In this document: positions 18,348 to 28,177 of the stretch, one piece after another | How positions within the stretch are numbered: position 1 is the first letter of the stretch | Layout of the letters: each line of letters begins with the position of its first letter | Assembly: GCF_027627455.1 (NCBI RefSeq) | Contig: NZ_CP115483.1 | Span: 3,286,001-3,350,000, forward strand | Source of the DNA: Sphingobacterium sp. SYP-B4668 | GTDB taxonomy: Bacteria > Bacteroidota > Bacteroidia > Sphingobacteriales > Sphingobacteriaceae | Reading direction: 5' to 3' | Length of the DNA: 64,000 nucleotides | Translations under genes and position numbers: made by a program | The notes under the pieces: generated by a model | Seen by the model: the letters and a program-made list of their open reading frames with translations, nothing else | What the model was told of the DNA's origin: nothing | The model's database searches: none

Positions 18348-20840
18348 ATGGGCAAACTCAAGGTTAATTTATCAAAGGGCTTAGTTTTACTTTTGATTTT
18401 TACATCTATTTTCTTCTTAACGACATTGGGTGTTGAAGAGGCTTCATCCACGAACAGTGCTGCGGAGACGGAAGTCTTTTGGCTATGGAAATTTATGGGT
18501 CGTCTGCATCCCCTTATTGTTCATTTTCCAGTATCTCTCATCGTGATTGCAGGGTTCATGGAATTACTAAGTTTAAAAAAATACAACTCTAACCTTCGTG
18601 CCGGCATACATGTACTTTTAGTAGTCGGTACTGTCAGCGCTATACTATCTGTCGTATTCGGGTGGCTACTCGCTAATCTAGAGAACTATTCTGGTGATAT
18701 ATTGGCACTCCATCAATGGATGGGAATCGGGACGGCTATACTCAGCTGCCTAATCCTACTCCTCATAAATGCCATACAAAAAAAATCAAAGCGAGGCCTC
18801 ATCATAGTCTATCGGGCGGTGCTATTGGTTACTATACTCGGTATCACCATAACCGGACATCTAGGCGCATCCATAACCCATGGAGCAGACTTCCTAAGCA
18901 GTGTCACACCTTGGGCAACGAGCACTGAAGAGAATGCACCTGCAGGTATCAACGATATCGATGTAGCTTCTTTTGCCAAGAATGTAGATAGTCTAACAAT
19001 GGAGGAACAAGTGAGGCTAAACATTGGTGTGCGTACCATTTTGGCACATAATTGTTATAAATGCCATAGTGCCGACAAGATCGAAGGAGAATTACGTCTG
19101 GATAATAAAGAAATGCTATTTAAAGGTGGCGAGTCAGGTCCTATAGTCATACCTGGTAACCTACAAAGCAGTGAACTTTTCAGACGTATATCGCTCCCTG
19201 TTGATCATAAGGATGCTATGCCTGGCAAAGGTAAATCGCTATCGAAAAAAGACATAGATCTACTTGCCTTTTGGATAAATAAAGGTGCTCCTTGGCCTGA
19301 TCAAGCTGCAGCTGGAATATTCCCTAAAGCAGCCTTGGAGCCAAGAAAGCCCAAAATCCCTGCTACAACAGGCGAGCTGCACAATCCAATTGACCTCTTT
19401 ACAAACGAATATTTCAAAGAAAACAAAATCGACTGGAAAAATACAGTAGATGATCGCACCTACCTGCGTCGGGCCTATCTAGACATTGTAGGTTTGCTAC
19501 CAACACCTGAAAAAATTGATGCATTCGTAAAAGATACCCGAATAGATAAGAGGAGCCTCCTAGTTGATGAGCTTCTCCATGAAGACAAACAGTATGCTGC
19601 TCATTGGCTTACGTTCTGGAATGATTTGCTTCGTAACGATTACACTGGGACGGGTTACATTACAAATGGACGCTTTTCTATATCCGACTGGCTCTACAAA
19701 TCATTAGCGGCCAATAAGCCTTACAAACAAATGGTACAAGAACTATTGAATCCAACCGAAGCTTCCAAAGGTTTTGTGGAGGGAATACAATGGCGTGGCG
19801 ATATCAACTCAAGTCAGACGGTACCGATGCAGGCCGCACAGAATGTATCACAGGCCTTATTAGGATTGAACCTGAAATGCGCTTCATGCCACGATAGTTT
19901 TATCAGTGATTGGAAACTCGATGATGCCTACTCTTTCGCCAATGTTTTTTCAGAGGAATCGCTGGAAGTAAATCGATGCGATGTGCCTACTGGCAAGTTT
20001 GTAGACCCAAAGTTATTATGGGAAGAATTGGGGACCATTTCCAAAAAAGCGTCAAAAAAGGAAAAAGCAGAGGAAATGGCGAAAACACTTACGAAAGATG
20101 AAAACGGACGTCTGTATCGTACGATTGTCAATAGAATATGGGCACAGCTAATGGGTCGAGGTATAGTAGCACCGACGGACGAGATGGACAATAAACCTTG
20201 GAGCCAAGATTTATTGGATTGGCTTGCGGTAGATTTTGTAGAGAGCGGCTACGATATGAAGAGATTAATCAAACTGGTCGTTAGTTCAAAAGTGTATCAG
20301 CTACCTGCTGTAACCATAGATGACGTAGCAAAAATAAATGCAGCAGATTATAAATTCACAGGGATACTCCGTCGTAAAATGACAGCTGAGCAGTTTGCCG
20401 ATGCCGTAAGTAGTACCATATCACCTATGTATACACTCGACAGACTGAAGTATACTCCCTCGGCAGAAACTCATCATCTCAGCTACGCACGTGCTTCCCT
20501 TGTCGAAAATGACGATTTTCTCTCCGCAATGGGCAGACCAAGTCGAGATAACGTAGTTAGCGTTCGAGAAAATCAATCGAATCTTTTGCAAGCAATGGAG
20601 CTGACAAATGGCATAAAACTGAATGAAACCCTGCAAAAAGGAGCACGAAACTGGTTGAAACAATACAGCAATAGCGAACAAATCATCTCAAATGTCTACC
20701 TGCGTACCCTAGGCCGTAAACCTAGTCAGAAAGAACTCCAAATTGCTAAAAAAATGTTTGGTACCCATCCTGAAGAAAGCACCGTCCAGGACTTTCTGTG
20801 GGCAGTGATACTATTACCGGAGTTCCAACTCATTAATTGA
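18348..20840 (+). CDS. Membrane cytochrome c / DUF1549 / DUF1553 fusion protein
   Basis: The protein has 830 residues from the ATG at 18348; an upstream ATG at 18303 would put 15 polar residues before the membrane segment. In order it has an N-terminal TM helix, then a DUF2231-like membrane domain (MGRLHPLIVHFPVSLIVIAG and further helices to about residue 185). A planctomycete-type cytochrome c domain follows with CYKCH at 236-240 and an AMPGKGKSLSKKDIDLL loop supplying a possible axial Met. A DUF1549 region comes next (RRAYLDIVGLLPTP, CASCH at 511-515), then a DUF1553 region (RIWAQLMGRGIV). The two CxxCH motifs imply covalent haem outside the cytoplasm. Its partner DUF1501 gene follows after 23 bp. 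Function is unknown; the family is best known from Planctomycetes, often beside sulfatases and glycan genes. Confidence 0.85.
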   Translation: MGKLKVNLSKGLVLLLIFTSIFFLTTLGVEEASSTNSAAETEVFWLWKFMGRLHPLIVHFPVSLIVIAGFMELLSLKKYNSNLRAGIHVLLVVGTVSAILSVVFGWLLANLENYSGDILALHQWMGIGTAILSCLILLLINAIQKKSKRGLIIVYRAVLLVTILGITITGHLGASITHGADFLSSVTPWATSTEENAPAGINDIDVASFAKNVDSLTMEEQVRLNIGVRTILAHNCYKCHSADKIEGELRLDNKEMLFKGGESGPIVIPGNLQSSELFRRISLPVDHKDAMPGKGKSLSKKDIDLLAFWINKGAPWPDQAAAGIFPKAALEPRKPKIPATTGELHNPIDLFTNEYFKENKIDWKNTVDDRTYLRRAYLDIVGLLPTPEKIDAFVKDTRIDKRSLLVDELLHEDKQYAAHWLTFWNDLLRNDYTGTGYITNGRFSISDWLYKSLAANKPYKQMVQELLNPTEASKGFVEGIQWRGDINSSQTVPMQAAQNVSQALLGLNLKCASCHDSFISDWKLDDAYSFANVFSEESLEVNRCDVPTGKFVDPKLLWEELGTISKKASKKEKAEEMAKTLTKDENGRLYRTIVNRIWAQLMGRGIVAPTDEMDNKPWSQDLLDWLAVDFVESGYDMKRLIKLVVSSKVYQLPAVTIDDVAKINAADYKFTGILRRKMTAEQFADAVSSTISPMYTLDRLKYTPSAETHHLSYARASLVENDDFLSAMGRPSRDNVVSVRENQSNLLQAMELTNGIKLNETLQKGARNWLKQYSNSEQIISNVYLRTLGRKPSQKELQIAKKMFGTHPEESTVQDFLWAVILLPEFQLIN

Positions 20841-20863
20841 TACTTAGCCAAAAAGAACTAAAA

Positions 20864-22288
20864 ATGAAAAACAAGTGGAATAGAAGAGATTTTTTAAAAA
20901 CTGTCAGTACTGCTACTATGGGTGCTTTTGCGGCAGGTGCTCCACTTTCGGGATTGCTGTCGTCATGTCATTCTACCAAACCACGGAGCAGTGCCGATAC
21001 CGTTATTTTACTGTGGATGGCGGGCGGTATGGCCCATACGGATACATTCGACCCTAAAGCATATACGCCGTTCACAAAAGGTATGGATTCTAACGGTGTA
21101 TTGAGTACGTTCAAACCCGTGCCTACGATTTTAGATGGCATCAATTTTTCAGAGGGATTAGAGTCCATCGGGCAGGTGATGGACAGAGGCACATTAATTC
21201 GATCCTATATGGCCGCCGATTTGGGACATATCCTCCATGCTAGGCATCAATATCATTGGCACACGTGCTATGAGCCACCACAAACAGTAGCAGCTCCCCA
21301 TATAGGATCTTGGATAGCGCGCGAATTGGGACCTAAAAACCCGGTAATACCTGCTTTCATCAACATCGGCCAGCGATTGACTCTCGGCGAGGGTGAAGAG
21401 CTAAAAGCATTTCATACAGCTGGCTTTTTAGGAAGCGAGTTTGGCCCGTTTATGATCGCCGATCCAACTGCGGGCCTAGATGCCGTCAAACCGCCGGCAG
21501 GCATGTCTTTCGAACGCTTCGAACGTCGCAACCAATTATACAATGACCTCATCAGTGGTAGCGCTTTTGGAGAATTTGGAAGTGACTATCAGAAAGAATC
21601 TTTACGTAGATCAATGGAACAATCCTATATGTTGCTAAAATCCCCCGAAGCGAAAGCTTTTGACCTACATAGCGAGCCAAAAGAAAGCTACGACAACTAC
21701 AACACGGGAAAATTCGGATTGGGTTGCTTAATGGCCAAGCGACTAACACAGCAAGGTGCACGTTTTATCTCCGTCACTACCGAATACGTACCATTTGAAG
21801 GTTGGGATACACACGAAAATGGACACACACGGGCCGCCGAAATGAAAAAACAAATTGATAAACCAATAGCACAGCTTATAAAAGATTTAGAACAGTCTGG
21901 TCATCTGGATCGTACATTGATAATTGTAGCAAGCGAGTTCAGTAGAGACATGATGCTAGAAGGTAGACCTGGAGCCGAGGTCTTGGAACAAGTACAACAA
22001 CCCGATATTATAACCGATATCAAACACTATGGGATGCACCGACATTTCACGGATGGCTGCTCTATTTTGATGTTTGGGGGCGGTATCAAAAAGGGCTATG
22101 CATATGGAAAGACTGCTGACGAACGTCCCTGCAAAACGATAGAAAAACCCATACGGATAGAACAAATACATCAAACAATATATCACGCCTTGGGGATAAA
22201 TCAGGAAGCTCACGCCATCATTGAAGGGCGACCGTTTTACACTACACCAGATGGGGTGCACAAAGCTGAATTGGACTTACTAAGTTAA
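20864..22288 (+). CDS. DUF1501 protein with Tat signal
   Basis: The protein has 474 residues from the ATG at 20864; the frame is open slightly further upstream but the Tat motif begins here. The twin-arginine motif NRRDFLKT is followed by a hydrophobic region and LSSC, so it may also be lipidated. DUF1501 proteins share the alkaline phosphatase/sulfatase fold. Here VILLWMAGGMAHTDTFDPK, the HARHQYHWHT region, FEGWDTHENGHTRAAEM and VASEFSRD are visible. Compared with the paralogue at 61058-62536, the segment before the last strand is altered: HYGMHRHFTDG replaces GRDHHPR, and SEFSRD replaces GEFGRT. It may have different metal ligands or substrate. It is paired with the upstream cytochrome/DUF1553 gene. 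Confidence 0.87.
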   Translation: MKNKWNRRDFLKTVSTATMGAFAAGAPLSGLLSSCHSTKPRSSADTVILLWMAGGMAHTDTFDPKAYTPFTKGMDSNGVLSTFKPVPTILDGINFSEGLESIGQVMDRGTLIRSYMAADLGHILHARHQYHWHTCYEPPQTVAAPHIGSWIARELGPKNPVIPAFINIGQRLTLGEGEELKAFHTAGFLGSEFGPFMIADPTAGLDAVKPPAGMSFERFERRNQLYNDLISGSAFGEFGSDYQKESLRRSMEQSYMLLKSPEAKAFDLHSEPKESYDNYNTGKFGLGCLMAKRLTQQGARFISVTTEYVPFEGWDTHENGHTRAAEMKKQIDKPIAQLIKDLEQSGHLDRTLIIVASEFSRDMMLEGRPGAEVLEQVQQPDIITDIKHYGMHRHFTDGCSILMFGGGIKKGYAYGKTADERPCKTIEKPIRIEQIHQTIYHALGINQEAHAIIEGRPFYTTPDGVHKAELDLLS

Positions 22289-22388
22289 CAAATGAGCAAC
22301 ATGTTTCAAGAAACGACATCTATTGACTATAGCCGTCACGTACCAACAAATAGGAAAGAATACTATCAAGAAAAATTGGCAGAAGCAC

Positions 22389-22766
22389 CTACTTTTTCAT
22401 CTTCACGACTCCCCTCCTGTACAAATCCAAGGCCTGTTGCAATATACTTTCAATAGTTTGAAGAGGGAGGTCTGTATAAGGATTAACCCTAAAAATCTTC
22501 ATTCTGGACCGCCCTCCTATTTCAAGATGTGGGTGATCGAGATGCGTACCCTCAACCATAAGAATATAGGGTTCATCACTCTTTTTTTCGGTCCATAAAT
22601 AGCAAAATATATTATTTTTAAAACAAAAGCAAGGCATTCCCCATTTCAATGTTTCGGTAATTTCCGGGTTTTGTGTAAGAATAATATGTCGCAAAGCTAA
22701 CAAACAACTCTTACTAGGTTCTCCTTTAGTCAAATAATAACTATATGGTGTGTCTGACGTCAACAT
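22389..22766 (-). CDS. DUF1801 family protein
   Basis: This 125-residue soluble protein starts at the ATG at 22766. It contains the DUF1801 pattern: PEITETLKWGMPCFCF near the middle of the N-terminal half, ILMVEGTHLDHP, and a C-terminal helix TIESILQQALDLYRRG. Members are small cytoplasmic alpha/beta proteins, including YdhG-like proteins, with no well-established biochemical function. It is oriented leftward below PUL2 but separated from it by a strong terminator, so it is probably transcribed alone. A 56-codon rightward frame starting at 22291 overlaps its 3' end and is unlikely to be real. Confidence 0.75.
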   Translation of the reverse strand: MLTSDTPYSYYLTKGEPSKSCLLALRHIILTQNPEITETLKWGMPCFCFKNNIFCYLWTEKKSDEPYILMVEGTHLDHPHLEIGGRSRMKIFRVNPYTDLPLQTIESILQQALDLYRRGVVKMKK

Positions 22767-22907
22767 GTTCTAGTTTTACAGATAATACACGATTTAGAAT
22801 GAGTATTCCTTCTAATCACTAGAAATATAAACCCATCACTACCAAATTACAAAATATAGCAAAACTATTTTCTAGAATTATTTATTAATTTTCATTGCTA
22901 GTATTAC

Positions 22908-22945
22908 AAAAGCCCAAATCACGAACGTTCGTGATTTGGGCTTTT
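22908..22945. terminator. Perfect 38-bp palindromic terminator
   Basis: Two 19-base arms (22908-22926 and 22927-22945) are exact reverse complements and abut with no spacer. The stem carries a GGGC block and ends in TTTT on either strand. It lies 80 bp past the stop of the last PUL2 gene and before DUF1801, so it should end PUL2 transcription and would also work rightward. Confidence 0.85.
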
Positions 22946-23024
22946 ACTATCTTGACAAGACACAGTCCCTGTTTCCGAGCTCCATTAACACAACAGGTCC
23001 TGTCCTCGACTGCTTTAGATTTTC

Positions 23025-24698
23025 TTATTTTGAGAACCTAAAATTAGAAAAATAATAAACAATATCTGCCGGTGGGCTAAATGTCAATGAGGGTTCACCA
23101 CCAACATTGATAACAAAAACCCGTGTATGCTTATCAACCATTGTCGATAAATCAATCGTAATGTCCTTCCACTTCTCCAAGTCAGCATCTGGAATCTTAT
23201 ATGCATTTTTGTCTGTATTCCACAATTCTTGCCCAAAAGAACTTTCAGATGTAAAAGCCCACATATAATTCATAAAACGAGGCCACAAGCCTTGATAAGG
23301 ACTGTAGATACCTTGGAAATTAGATTTAGCAGGCGCGTAAACTTTGAATTTGAGATATCTATATTCAGCAATATTAAAGCGGTATTCCTTTGGAAGTGAA
23401 AAAACAAACGATGCACTTCGTCCCTTTAAAGTCGTTTTGATAGGGTTGACAATATCAGTTCCAGTAGGATAAGTCGTGGCTGGATTGACAACGTCCATTG
23501 CCCAACCTGTAGCATCCTGAACCTTCCCATCCAGGAAGAAATTCATAGGAATCAAGGACTCACTCGGCATCGTCACCCACTCTACAATATTCTTTCCATC
23601 GTATCGTTTCAATAAATGATCAATACCTAAGGAATTAGGGACATATTTAATCTTTTTGATAAGTCCCAAATCCAGCAAGTCCATCATAGTCTGAGCGTTG
23701 GCATCCGAAATCTGAGATACATGCCGTATAAACGGCAAATAACTTCCCCCTCCAATCGTCGTCACTATTCCATTTCTATTATAGTTTAAAGTCTTCAGGT
23801 TAAACAAAGTGCCGCCCGTCAAATCCAGTTCCTCAATATTACCAAAATAGAATAAATCTTGTAAAGTATTGGTATGTACCGGAAAGGTCAACTTTTTGAA
23901 ATTCGATACGCCGTCCGAAGTGAAGGTTGTTACACCATTGGCCGCTAAGATATCCCTTTCCGCCGGATTGAATGCGGTTGCGCTCGTTGGCATATTGATA
24001 TTTAAGGATTGGACAAATACGATTGAATCCAGAATCTCCTTCCCACTTACTTTTGGCCGCACATTGTACGACAATTTAAGTGTAAAAGGCTCTCCTGCAT
24101 TTAAGTTTGCCGCAAATATCCGAGGACTAGTACTCCTTGTCCCAGTAATCTTTTTGTCGTCTTTATCCAAATATTCAAAATCAAGACTCTTATAAGTGAG
24201 CAATATAGATGACAATGCGCTCGTCCAATCCACTACAATCGCATTCGGAGATGTCAGAATCCGTGGCGAAGCAATAACTAGATTTTTAACATCGCTAGCT
24301 GTATACGGGATTACTGCTATCTGCTGGGCAACCGACTTGTTTTCATATTCATCCTCGGTATACACCTTTATTCTATACAGCTTAGACTGCTTAAGCCCCG
24401 TGATATTCACCCATGAGACCAATGAGTCAATGACAATTTTTTGATCATCATATTCAATAACAGTCTTAGTTGATTTGCCCATATTAATCTGAGCTGAAGG
24501 AATACGTCCCGCCTTCATCAGGTCGAGCTCCACGCGCTCATAGCCTATTTTACTGACAATCGTATCATATTTTGCTGGATATATGACCTCCTCTGCATAT
24601 GGCTCAATATTGTCATACATTCCTTTGCAAGCAAAGGTGCAGACAATAGCAGCAAGCAGAAATGAAAAGCCGCTGATTTTTCTAATCCTTTTTTTCAT
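23025..24698 (-). CDS. DUF4998 domain lipoprotein, last gene of PUL2
   Basis: This 557-residue protein has a signal peptide with a lipobox around CTFAC (Cys24). The first 220 residues fit DUF4998, with fibronectin-like strands such as VSWVNITGLKQSKLYRIKVYTEDEYENKS. The middle third is a low-regularity beta region with NIEELDLTGGTLFNLKTLNY, reminiscent of leucine-rich repeat surface proteins. The C-terminal 160 residues (for example YLKFKVYAPAKSNF and LEKWKDITIDLSTMV) look like a jelly-roll carbohydrate-binding module. It is probably displayed on the surface as an accessory binding protein. It lies 194 bp downstream of the DUF5000-type lipoprotein on the same strand. No catalytic motif is visible. 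Confidence 0.78.
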   Translation of the reverse strand: MKKRIRKISGFSFLLAAIVCTFACKGMYDNIEPYAEEVIYPAKYDTIVSKIGYERVELDLMKAGRIPSAQINMGKSTKTVIEYDDQKIVIDSLVSWVNITGLKQSKLYRIKVYTEDEYENKSVAQQIAVIPYTASDVKNLVIASPRILTSPNAIVVDWTSALSSILLTYKSLDFEYLDKDDKKITGTRSTSPRIFAANLNAGEPFTLKLSYNVRPKVSGKEILDSIVFVQSLNINMPTSATAFNPAERDILAANGVTTFTSDGVSNFKKLTFPVHTNTLQDLFYFGNIEELDLTGGTLFNLKTLNYNRNGIVTTIGGGSYLPFIRHVSQISDANAQTMMDLLDLGLIKKIKYVPNSLGIDHLLKRYDGKNIVEWVTMPSESLIPMNFFLDGKVQDATGWAMDVVNPATTYPTGTDIVNPIKTTLKGRSASFVFSLPKEYRFNIAEYRYLKFKVYAPAKSNFQGIYSPYQGLWPRFMNYMWAFTSESSFGQELWNTDKNAYKIPDADLEKWKDITIDLSTMVDKHTRVFVINVGGEPSLTFSPPADIVYYFSNFRFSK

Positions 24699-24892
24699 CT
24701 TTTATTTTATTTATGAGTGTATGATTATTGACGAATATTTAGTCTTGATAATATCATTAATCTTATTACACTCGGTTCAATTGTATAAATGAACTTTCTT
24801 TAACTCCTTATTTTATGGATGGGAATAAGGTATGTAAACAGTATTGAAATCATGTATTAAACTTATTTACATCTCATTTTCATCCAGAATGG

Positions 24893-26167
24893 TTAATTAC
24901 TTTTTCGACCAAAAAGTGTTATTTCGGACAGACAGTTTGCATCCTCCAATGTATAGTTCCCATTAAAACTCTTTACAGCCTCGTACCTAAACCATCGCGT
25001 TTTCTTGGTATACTTAGGGTCATCTGGATACATGTATGCCATGTCCCCTGCCTCTCCTTTCTTGACAAACTCTAATTCGCTAAGTCCTTGGGGAACTAAT
25101 ATTTTGTGCTGAGATACAGGTTCCCAAGTATCAGTCGCATCATCCCAGATATACATATTGTAAATCCCGACATTTTCATTTCGATAATACTGTCCCCTAG
25201 AAATATTTGCAAGTCCACCTGAATGTCGCTGAACGGTAATGATTCGGCTCAGTTCATAATAATCCCCCAAATCAATAATAAAATTCCATGGCATATTGCC
25301 ATCTGCAATCCTTCCTGTTCGACCCCGGCTATTAGTATGCATAAAATTGAGGTTGTCACCCCTATCAATGATGTCGTCGATAACATATCTAGAGCGTCCT
25401 TCCAGCCCCTGGCCAAATCCCATCGGAATGCCCCCAATTGAATCGTTGGCATTGGGTAGCAACCAAGCATTTTTCGGGATTTTGATATCCTCGAATAGAG
25501 AGAGGCTGCCTTTGTCAATAGTCTCTGTAACATTGCCATAGATATCTTCTACTCGTACTTTAACACCCACCTTTTCAGTTGAAGGCAATACCAAATCGTT
25601 AACGAATCGGCGATCGGTAGCTAGATTGGAAGAAAAGACAGTGGTAAGATTTCGGCTTACGCCATCCTGATTAAATGTAAAGTCCACATATACATTGATA
25701 TTCTGTTGCAATTCATTTTCCCAATCCAAGAAAAAGGAACTAAATCCAGGTTTCACAGTAATAGAATTGGCGACTCTACTGAAAGCAGGCTCTAAAGGTT
25801 TGACCTTTACTTCCAGAGGTTCTGAGCGATTTCCCGCTCTGTCAACCGCAAATAGCTGCACACTATACTCGTCTGTACTCGGGAGCCCATAGACATCCAA
25901 GGAATCTACAAAGTACGAAGCTGCAAATGTAAAAGATTTGCCCTTCGGATTTGTGTACACCGCCTCCACACTCATCAAATCCTCATCCTTGGGCATATTG
26001 TAAAAAAACCTGGCACCACCATATAGTGGTGTAAATTTTCTTAACTCAATTTTTCCCGGAGGTGTGCCGTCATCGCTATTAGGTTTGAATCGATCACCTT
26101 CTTTGCACGAAAATAGAGACATCAAACCAAGAGCTATATATAAGTAATTAAAAAATATGCATTTCAT
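24893..26167 (-). CDS. DUF4959/DUF5126/DUF5000 lipoprotein, PUL2
   Basis: This 424-residue surface lipoprotein has a lipobox ending LFSC (Cys21). Residues about 25-130 fit DUF4959 (TPPGKIELRKFTPLYGGARFFY and STDEYSVQLFAVDRAGNRSEPLEV). The middle fits the DUF5126-type fibronectin-like domain. The last 150 residues form a discoidin/galactose-binding-like DUF5000 domain with MPWNFIIDLGDYYELSRIITVQR and a closing CLSEITLFG. Such proteins commonly follow SusD and are taken to bind glycan at the surface. The gene starts 40 bp after the SusD stop, so it is co-transcribed with SusC/SusD of PUL2. Confidence 0.85.
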   Translation of the reverse strand: MKCIFFNYLYIALGLMSLFSCKEGDRFKPNSDDGTPPGKIELRKFTPLYGGARFFYNMPKDEDLMSVEAVYTNPKGKSFTFAASYFVDSLDVYGLPSTDEYSVQLFAVDRAGNRSEPLEVKVKPLEPAFSRVANSITVKPGFSSFFLDWENELQQNINVYVDFTFNQDGVSRNLTTVFSSNLATDRRFVNDLVLPSTEKVGVKVRVEDIYGNVTETIDKGSLSLFEDIKIPKNAWLLPNANDSIGGIPMGFGQGLEGRSRYVIDDIIDRGDNLNFMHTNSRGRTGRIADGNMPWNFIIDLGDYYELSRIITVQRHSGGLANISRGQYYRNENVGIYNMYIWDDATDTWEPVSQHKILVPQGLSELEFVKKGEAGDMAYMYPDDPKYTKKTRWFRYEAVKSFNGNYTLEDANCLSEITLFGRKSN

Positions 26168-26207
26168 CTTTATGTGATTAAATAGTGATTATCAGAAAAC
26201 AAAACCG

Positions 26208-28163
26208 TTACCAACCTGGGTTTTGAATTAATTTCCCATTTGTGTTCATTTCATTCAAGCCGATAGGCCACAAGCAGTCCGTTATGGTAAATCTTCTTTC
26301 TTGCTTCACCTCTAGTACAAAAAATGTAGACCCGGTGGTGCCAGTATGTGTCCATCCCCATACTGGAGATGAGAATGATGATGGCGCGCGTTTATGTCGC
26401 AACATGTCCCAAAAATGAATCCCCTCGAATGCAAATTCAATGCTTCGCTCTTGTAGGATAATATCACGCAGTCCTTCTTTTGTCTTATGCTTGTTAACAG
26501 ATTTAGTCAATGATGCATCAGACCAGACGGCATCGATATTTGGAATTCCAGCCCTATCCCGCACACGATCTATCAGACTATATACTTCTTGTGAAGGTCC
26601 CGAATACTCATTCAGTGCTTCTGCCTTCATCAAATACAAATCAGCCATCCGAATAATCGGATAAGGAAATTTGATAGTCCTTTGCCAAGCTCCTGACTGA
26701 GATTCAGGATGTACAAATTTCTGCGTGCCAATTCCAGTTGCGAGAAAATCCGTAGTGTGCTGGGAAGAATTGTAACCTCCATGGGAATTGCCATAAAACA
26801 TAGTGTTGATACGCACTGTATGGGCTCGCCAGTATCCAGCAGTGATACCGAGATTGGCATAAAATCGAGGTTCCCGATTCATGTACAGCTTTATCGTCTC
26901 CGCACCGGGTTGCATGTAGCCATTCCAATGTTCGTAATCAGCATCCAATGCACCAGGTGTCCTGATGATTTCGTGCTTATTGTTAAAGTCATATGTTAAA
27001 TCCTCATCTATCGGCAGACCATTTTCGGTATAATAGCGCTCCGCCATCTGATAGGTAGCCGCCATCCATTGCCAAGAATACGCAGGTGTATTGACCACAC
27101 CATCGCCATAGCCCTCTGGAAGTCGAATATTAGAAGAGTGGGCCAGCTCTCCCTCTGCATAGTAATTCAGATTCGAATTGCCCCAAATCAGTTCCTTATT
27201 CCAGGGATCGACGACAAGCATCCGCAAGTCATATAACTTCTGCATTCTATCCTTATTTGCCGTAAATGCCGGTCTATCGTAAGTAAAAGGTTCCTTTTCA
27301 TAGTGGTACAATGCCAATCCATTCGTTTCGCACAAAGCAATCGCTTCGTTGAGCGCATCAATAGCTGCCTTCCACTTTTCCTTATCCTCCGTCATCGAAA
27401 AAAATGGTTGCCCATCTTTATCCATAAAATCACCAAAATACTCTTGATTACCGTTAAAGAAGGGGCTTGCTCTGAAGACCAATACTCTCGCTTTAATAGA
27501 CTTGGCTACAAGTTGATCAATCTGTCCGAGATTATTAGAAGTAGCCCGCTCTGCAAGATTAGGAATGGCCTCATTCATTAAAGCTAGCGCATAGTCGAAA
27601 CAATCTTCTACCTTTGACCGACTAAGGAATAGTTCTTCTTTTGTAGATTCCGGAGACGCTGTTGTTAGTGGCAGCACAATTGGTCCATAGCGTTGCACCA
27701 ATAGAAATACAAAATACCCCTTTAAGAATTTGACCTGCGCTTTCCAATCAGCCTTTTCTTGATCGATCATGTCTTTTACCTTATCAATATTGGCCAGAAA
27801 AATATCAGTCTGGCGTATTGCTTCATAAAGTGGCTTACCACCTTCAGTACCTGACCAATAACCTAGTTGAGGAGATGTCTGCGATTGCAACCCTCGCATG
27901 ATACGAATAGCCCGAAGATTGGAAACAGTGCTATTCAAATCCAGTCGGCCAATCCACTCATCCCCCAACATCCAAGAGGTAACGTGAGTCCGCTCATCAT
28001 TAGGCAAATAGCTGTACACTTTTGCTAGCGCATTATAGGCATCCTCCTTCAGATTAAATATGTCTTCAAGCTTTAGCGTATTGTCAGGCACTACATCCAG
28101 GAACTTGGTACAAGATCCTAAGAAGACTACTGTCGCTATTAATATATATCTTATCTTTTTCAT
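26208..28163 (-). CDS. SusD/RagB nutrient-binding lipoprotein, PUL2
   Basis: This 651-residue protein has a lipobox ending FLGSC (Cys18) followed by TKFLDVVPD. SusD signatures include AQVKFLKGYFVFLLVQRYGPIVL, RVRDRAGIPNID, IILQERSIEFAFEGIHFWDMLRHK and the terminal IQNPGW. It is somewhat longer than the usual 500-600 residues because of insertions in the middle. It lies 14 bp after its SusC and is probably translationally linked. It should act as the ligand-capturing lid of the PUL2 transporter. Confidence 0.92.
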   Translation of the reverse strand: MKKIRYILIATVVFLGSCTKFLDVVPDNTLKLEDIFNLKEDAYNALAKVYSYLPNDERTHVTSWMLGDEWIGRLDLNSTVSNLRAIRIMRGLQSQTSPQLGYWSGTEGGKPLYEAIRQTDIFLANIDKVKDMIDQEKADWKAQVKFLKGYFVFLLVQRYGPIVLPLTTASPESTKEELFLSRSKVEDCFDYALALMNEAIPNLAERATSNNLGQIDQLVAKSIKARVLVFRASPFFNGNQEYFGDFMDKDGQPFFSMTEDKEKWKAAIDALNEAIALCETNGLALYHYEKEPFTYDRPAFTANKDRMQKLYDLRMLVVDPWNKELIWGNSNLNYYAEGELAHSSNIRLPEGYGDGVVNTPAYSWQWMAATYQMAERYYTENGLPIDEDLTYDFNNKHEIIRTPGALDADYEHWNGYMQPGAETIKLYMNREPRFYANLGITAGYWRAHTVRINTMFYGNSHGGYNSSQHTTDFLATGIGTQKFVHPESQSGAWQRTIKFPYPIIRMADLYLMKAEALNEYSGPSQEVYSLIDRVRDRAGIPNIDAVWSDASLTKSVNKHKTKEGLRDIILQERSIEFAFEGIHFWDMLRHKRAPSSFSSPVWGWTHTGTTGSTFFVLEVKQERRFTITDCLWPIGLNEMNTNGKLIQNPGW

Positions 28164-28177
28164 TTTTTTATCCTTTA

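Noticed and set aside
22291..22458. Rightward 56-codon frame just after the first DUF1501 gene
   Set aside because: Its second half overlaps the DUF1801 coding region on the opposite strand, and no family was recognised. A truncated gene start remains possible but unsupported.
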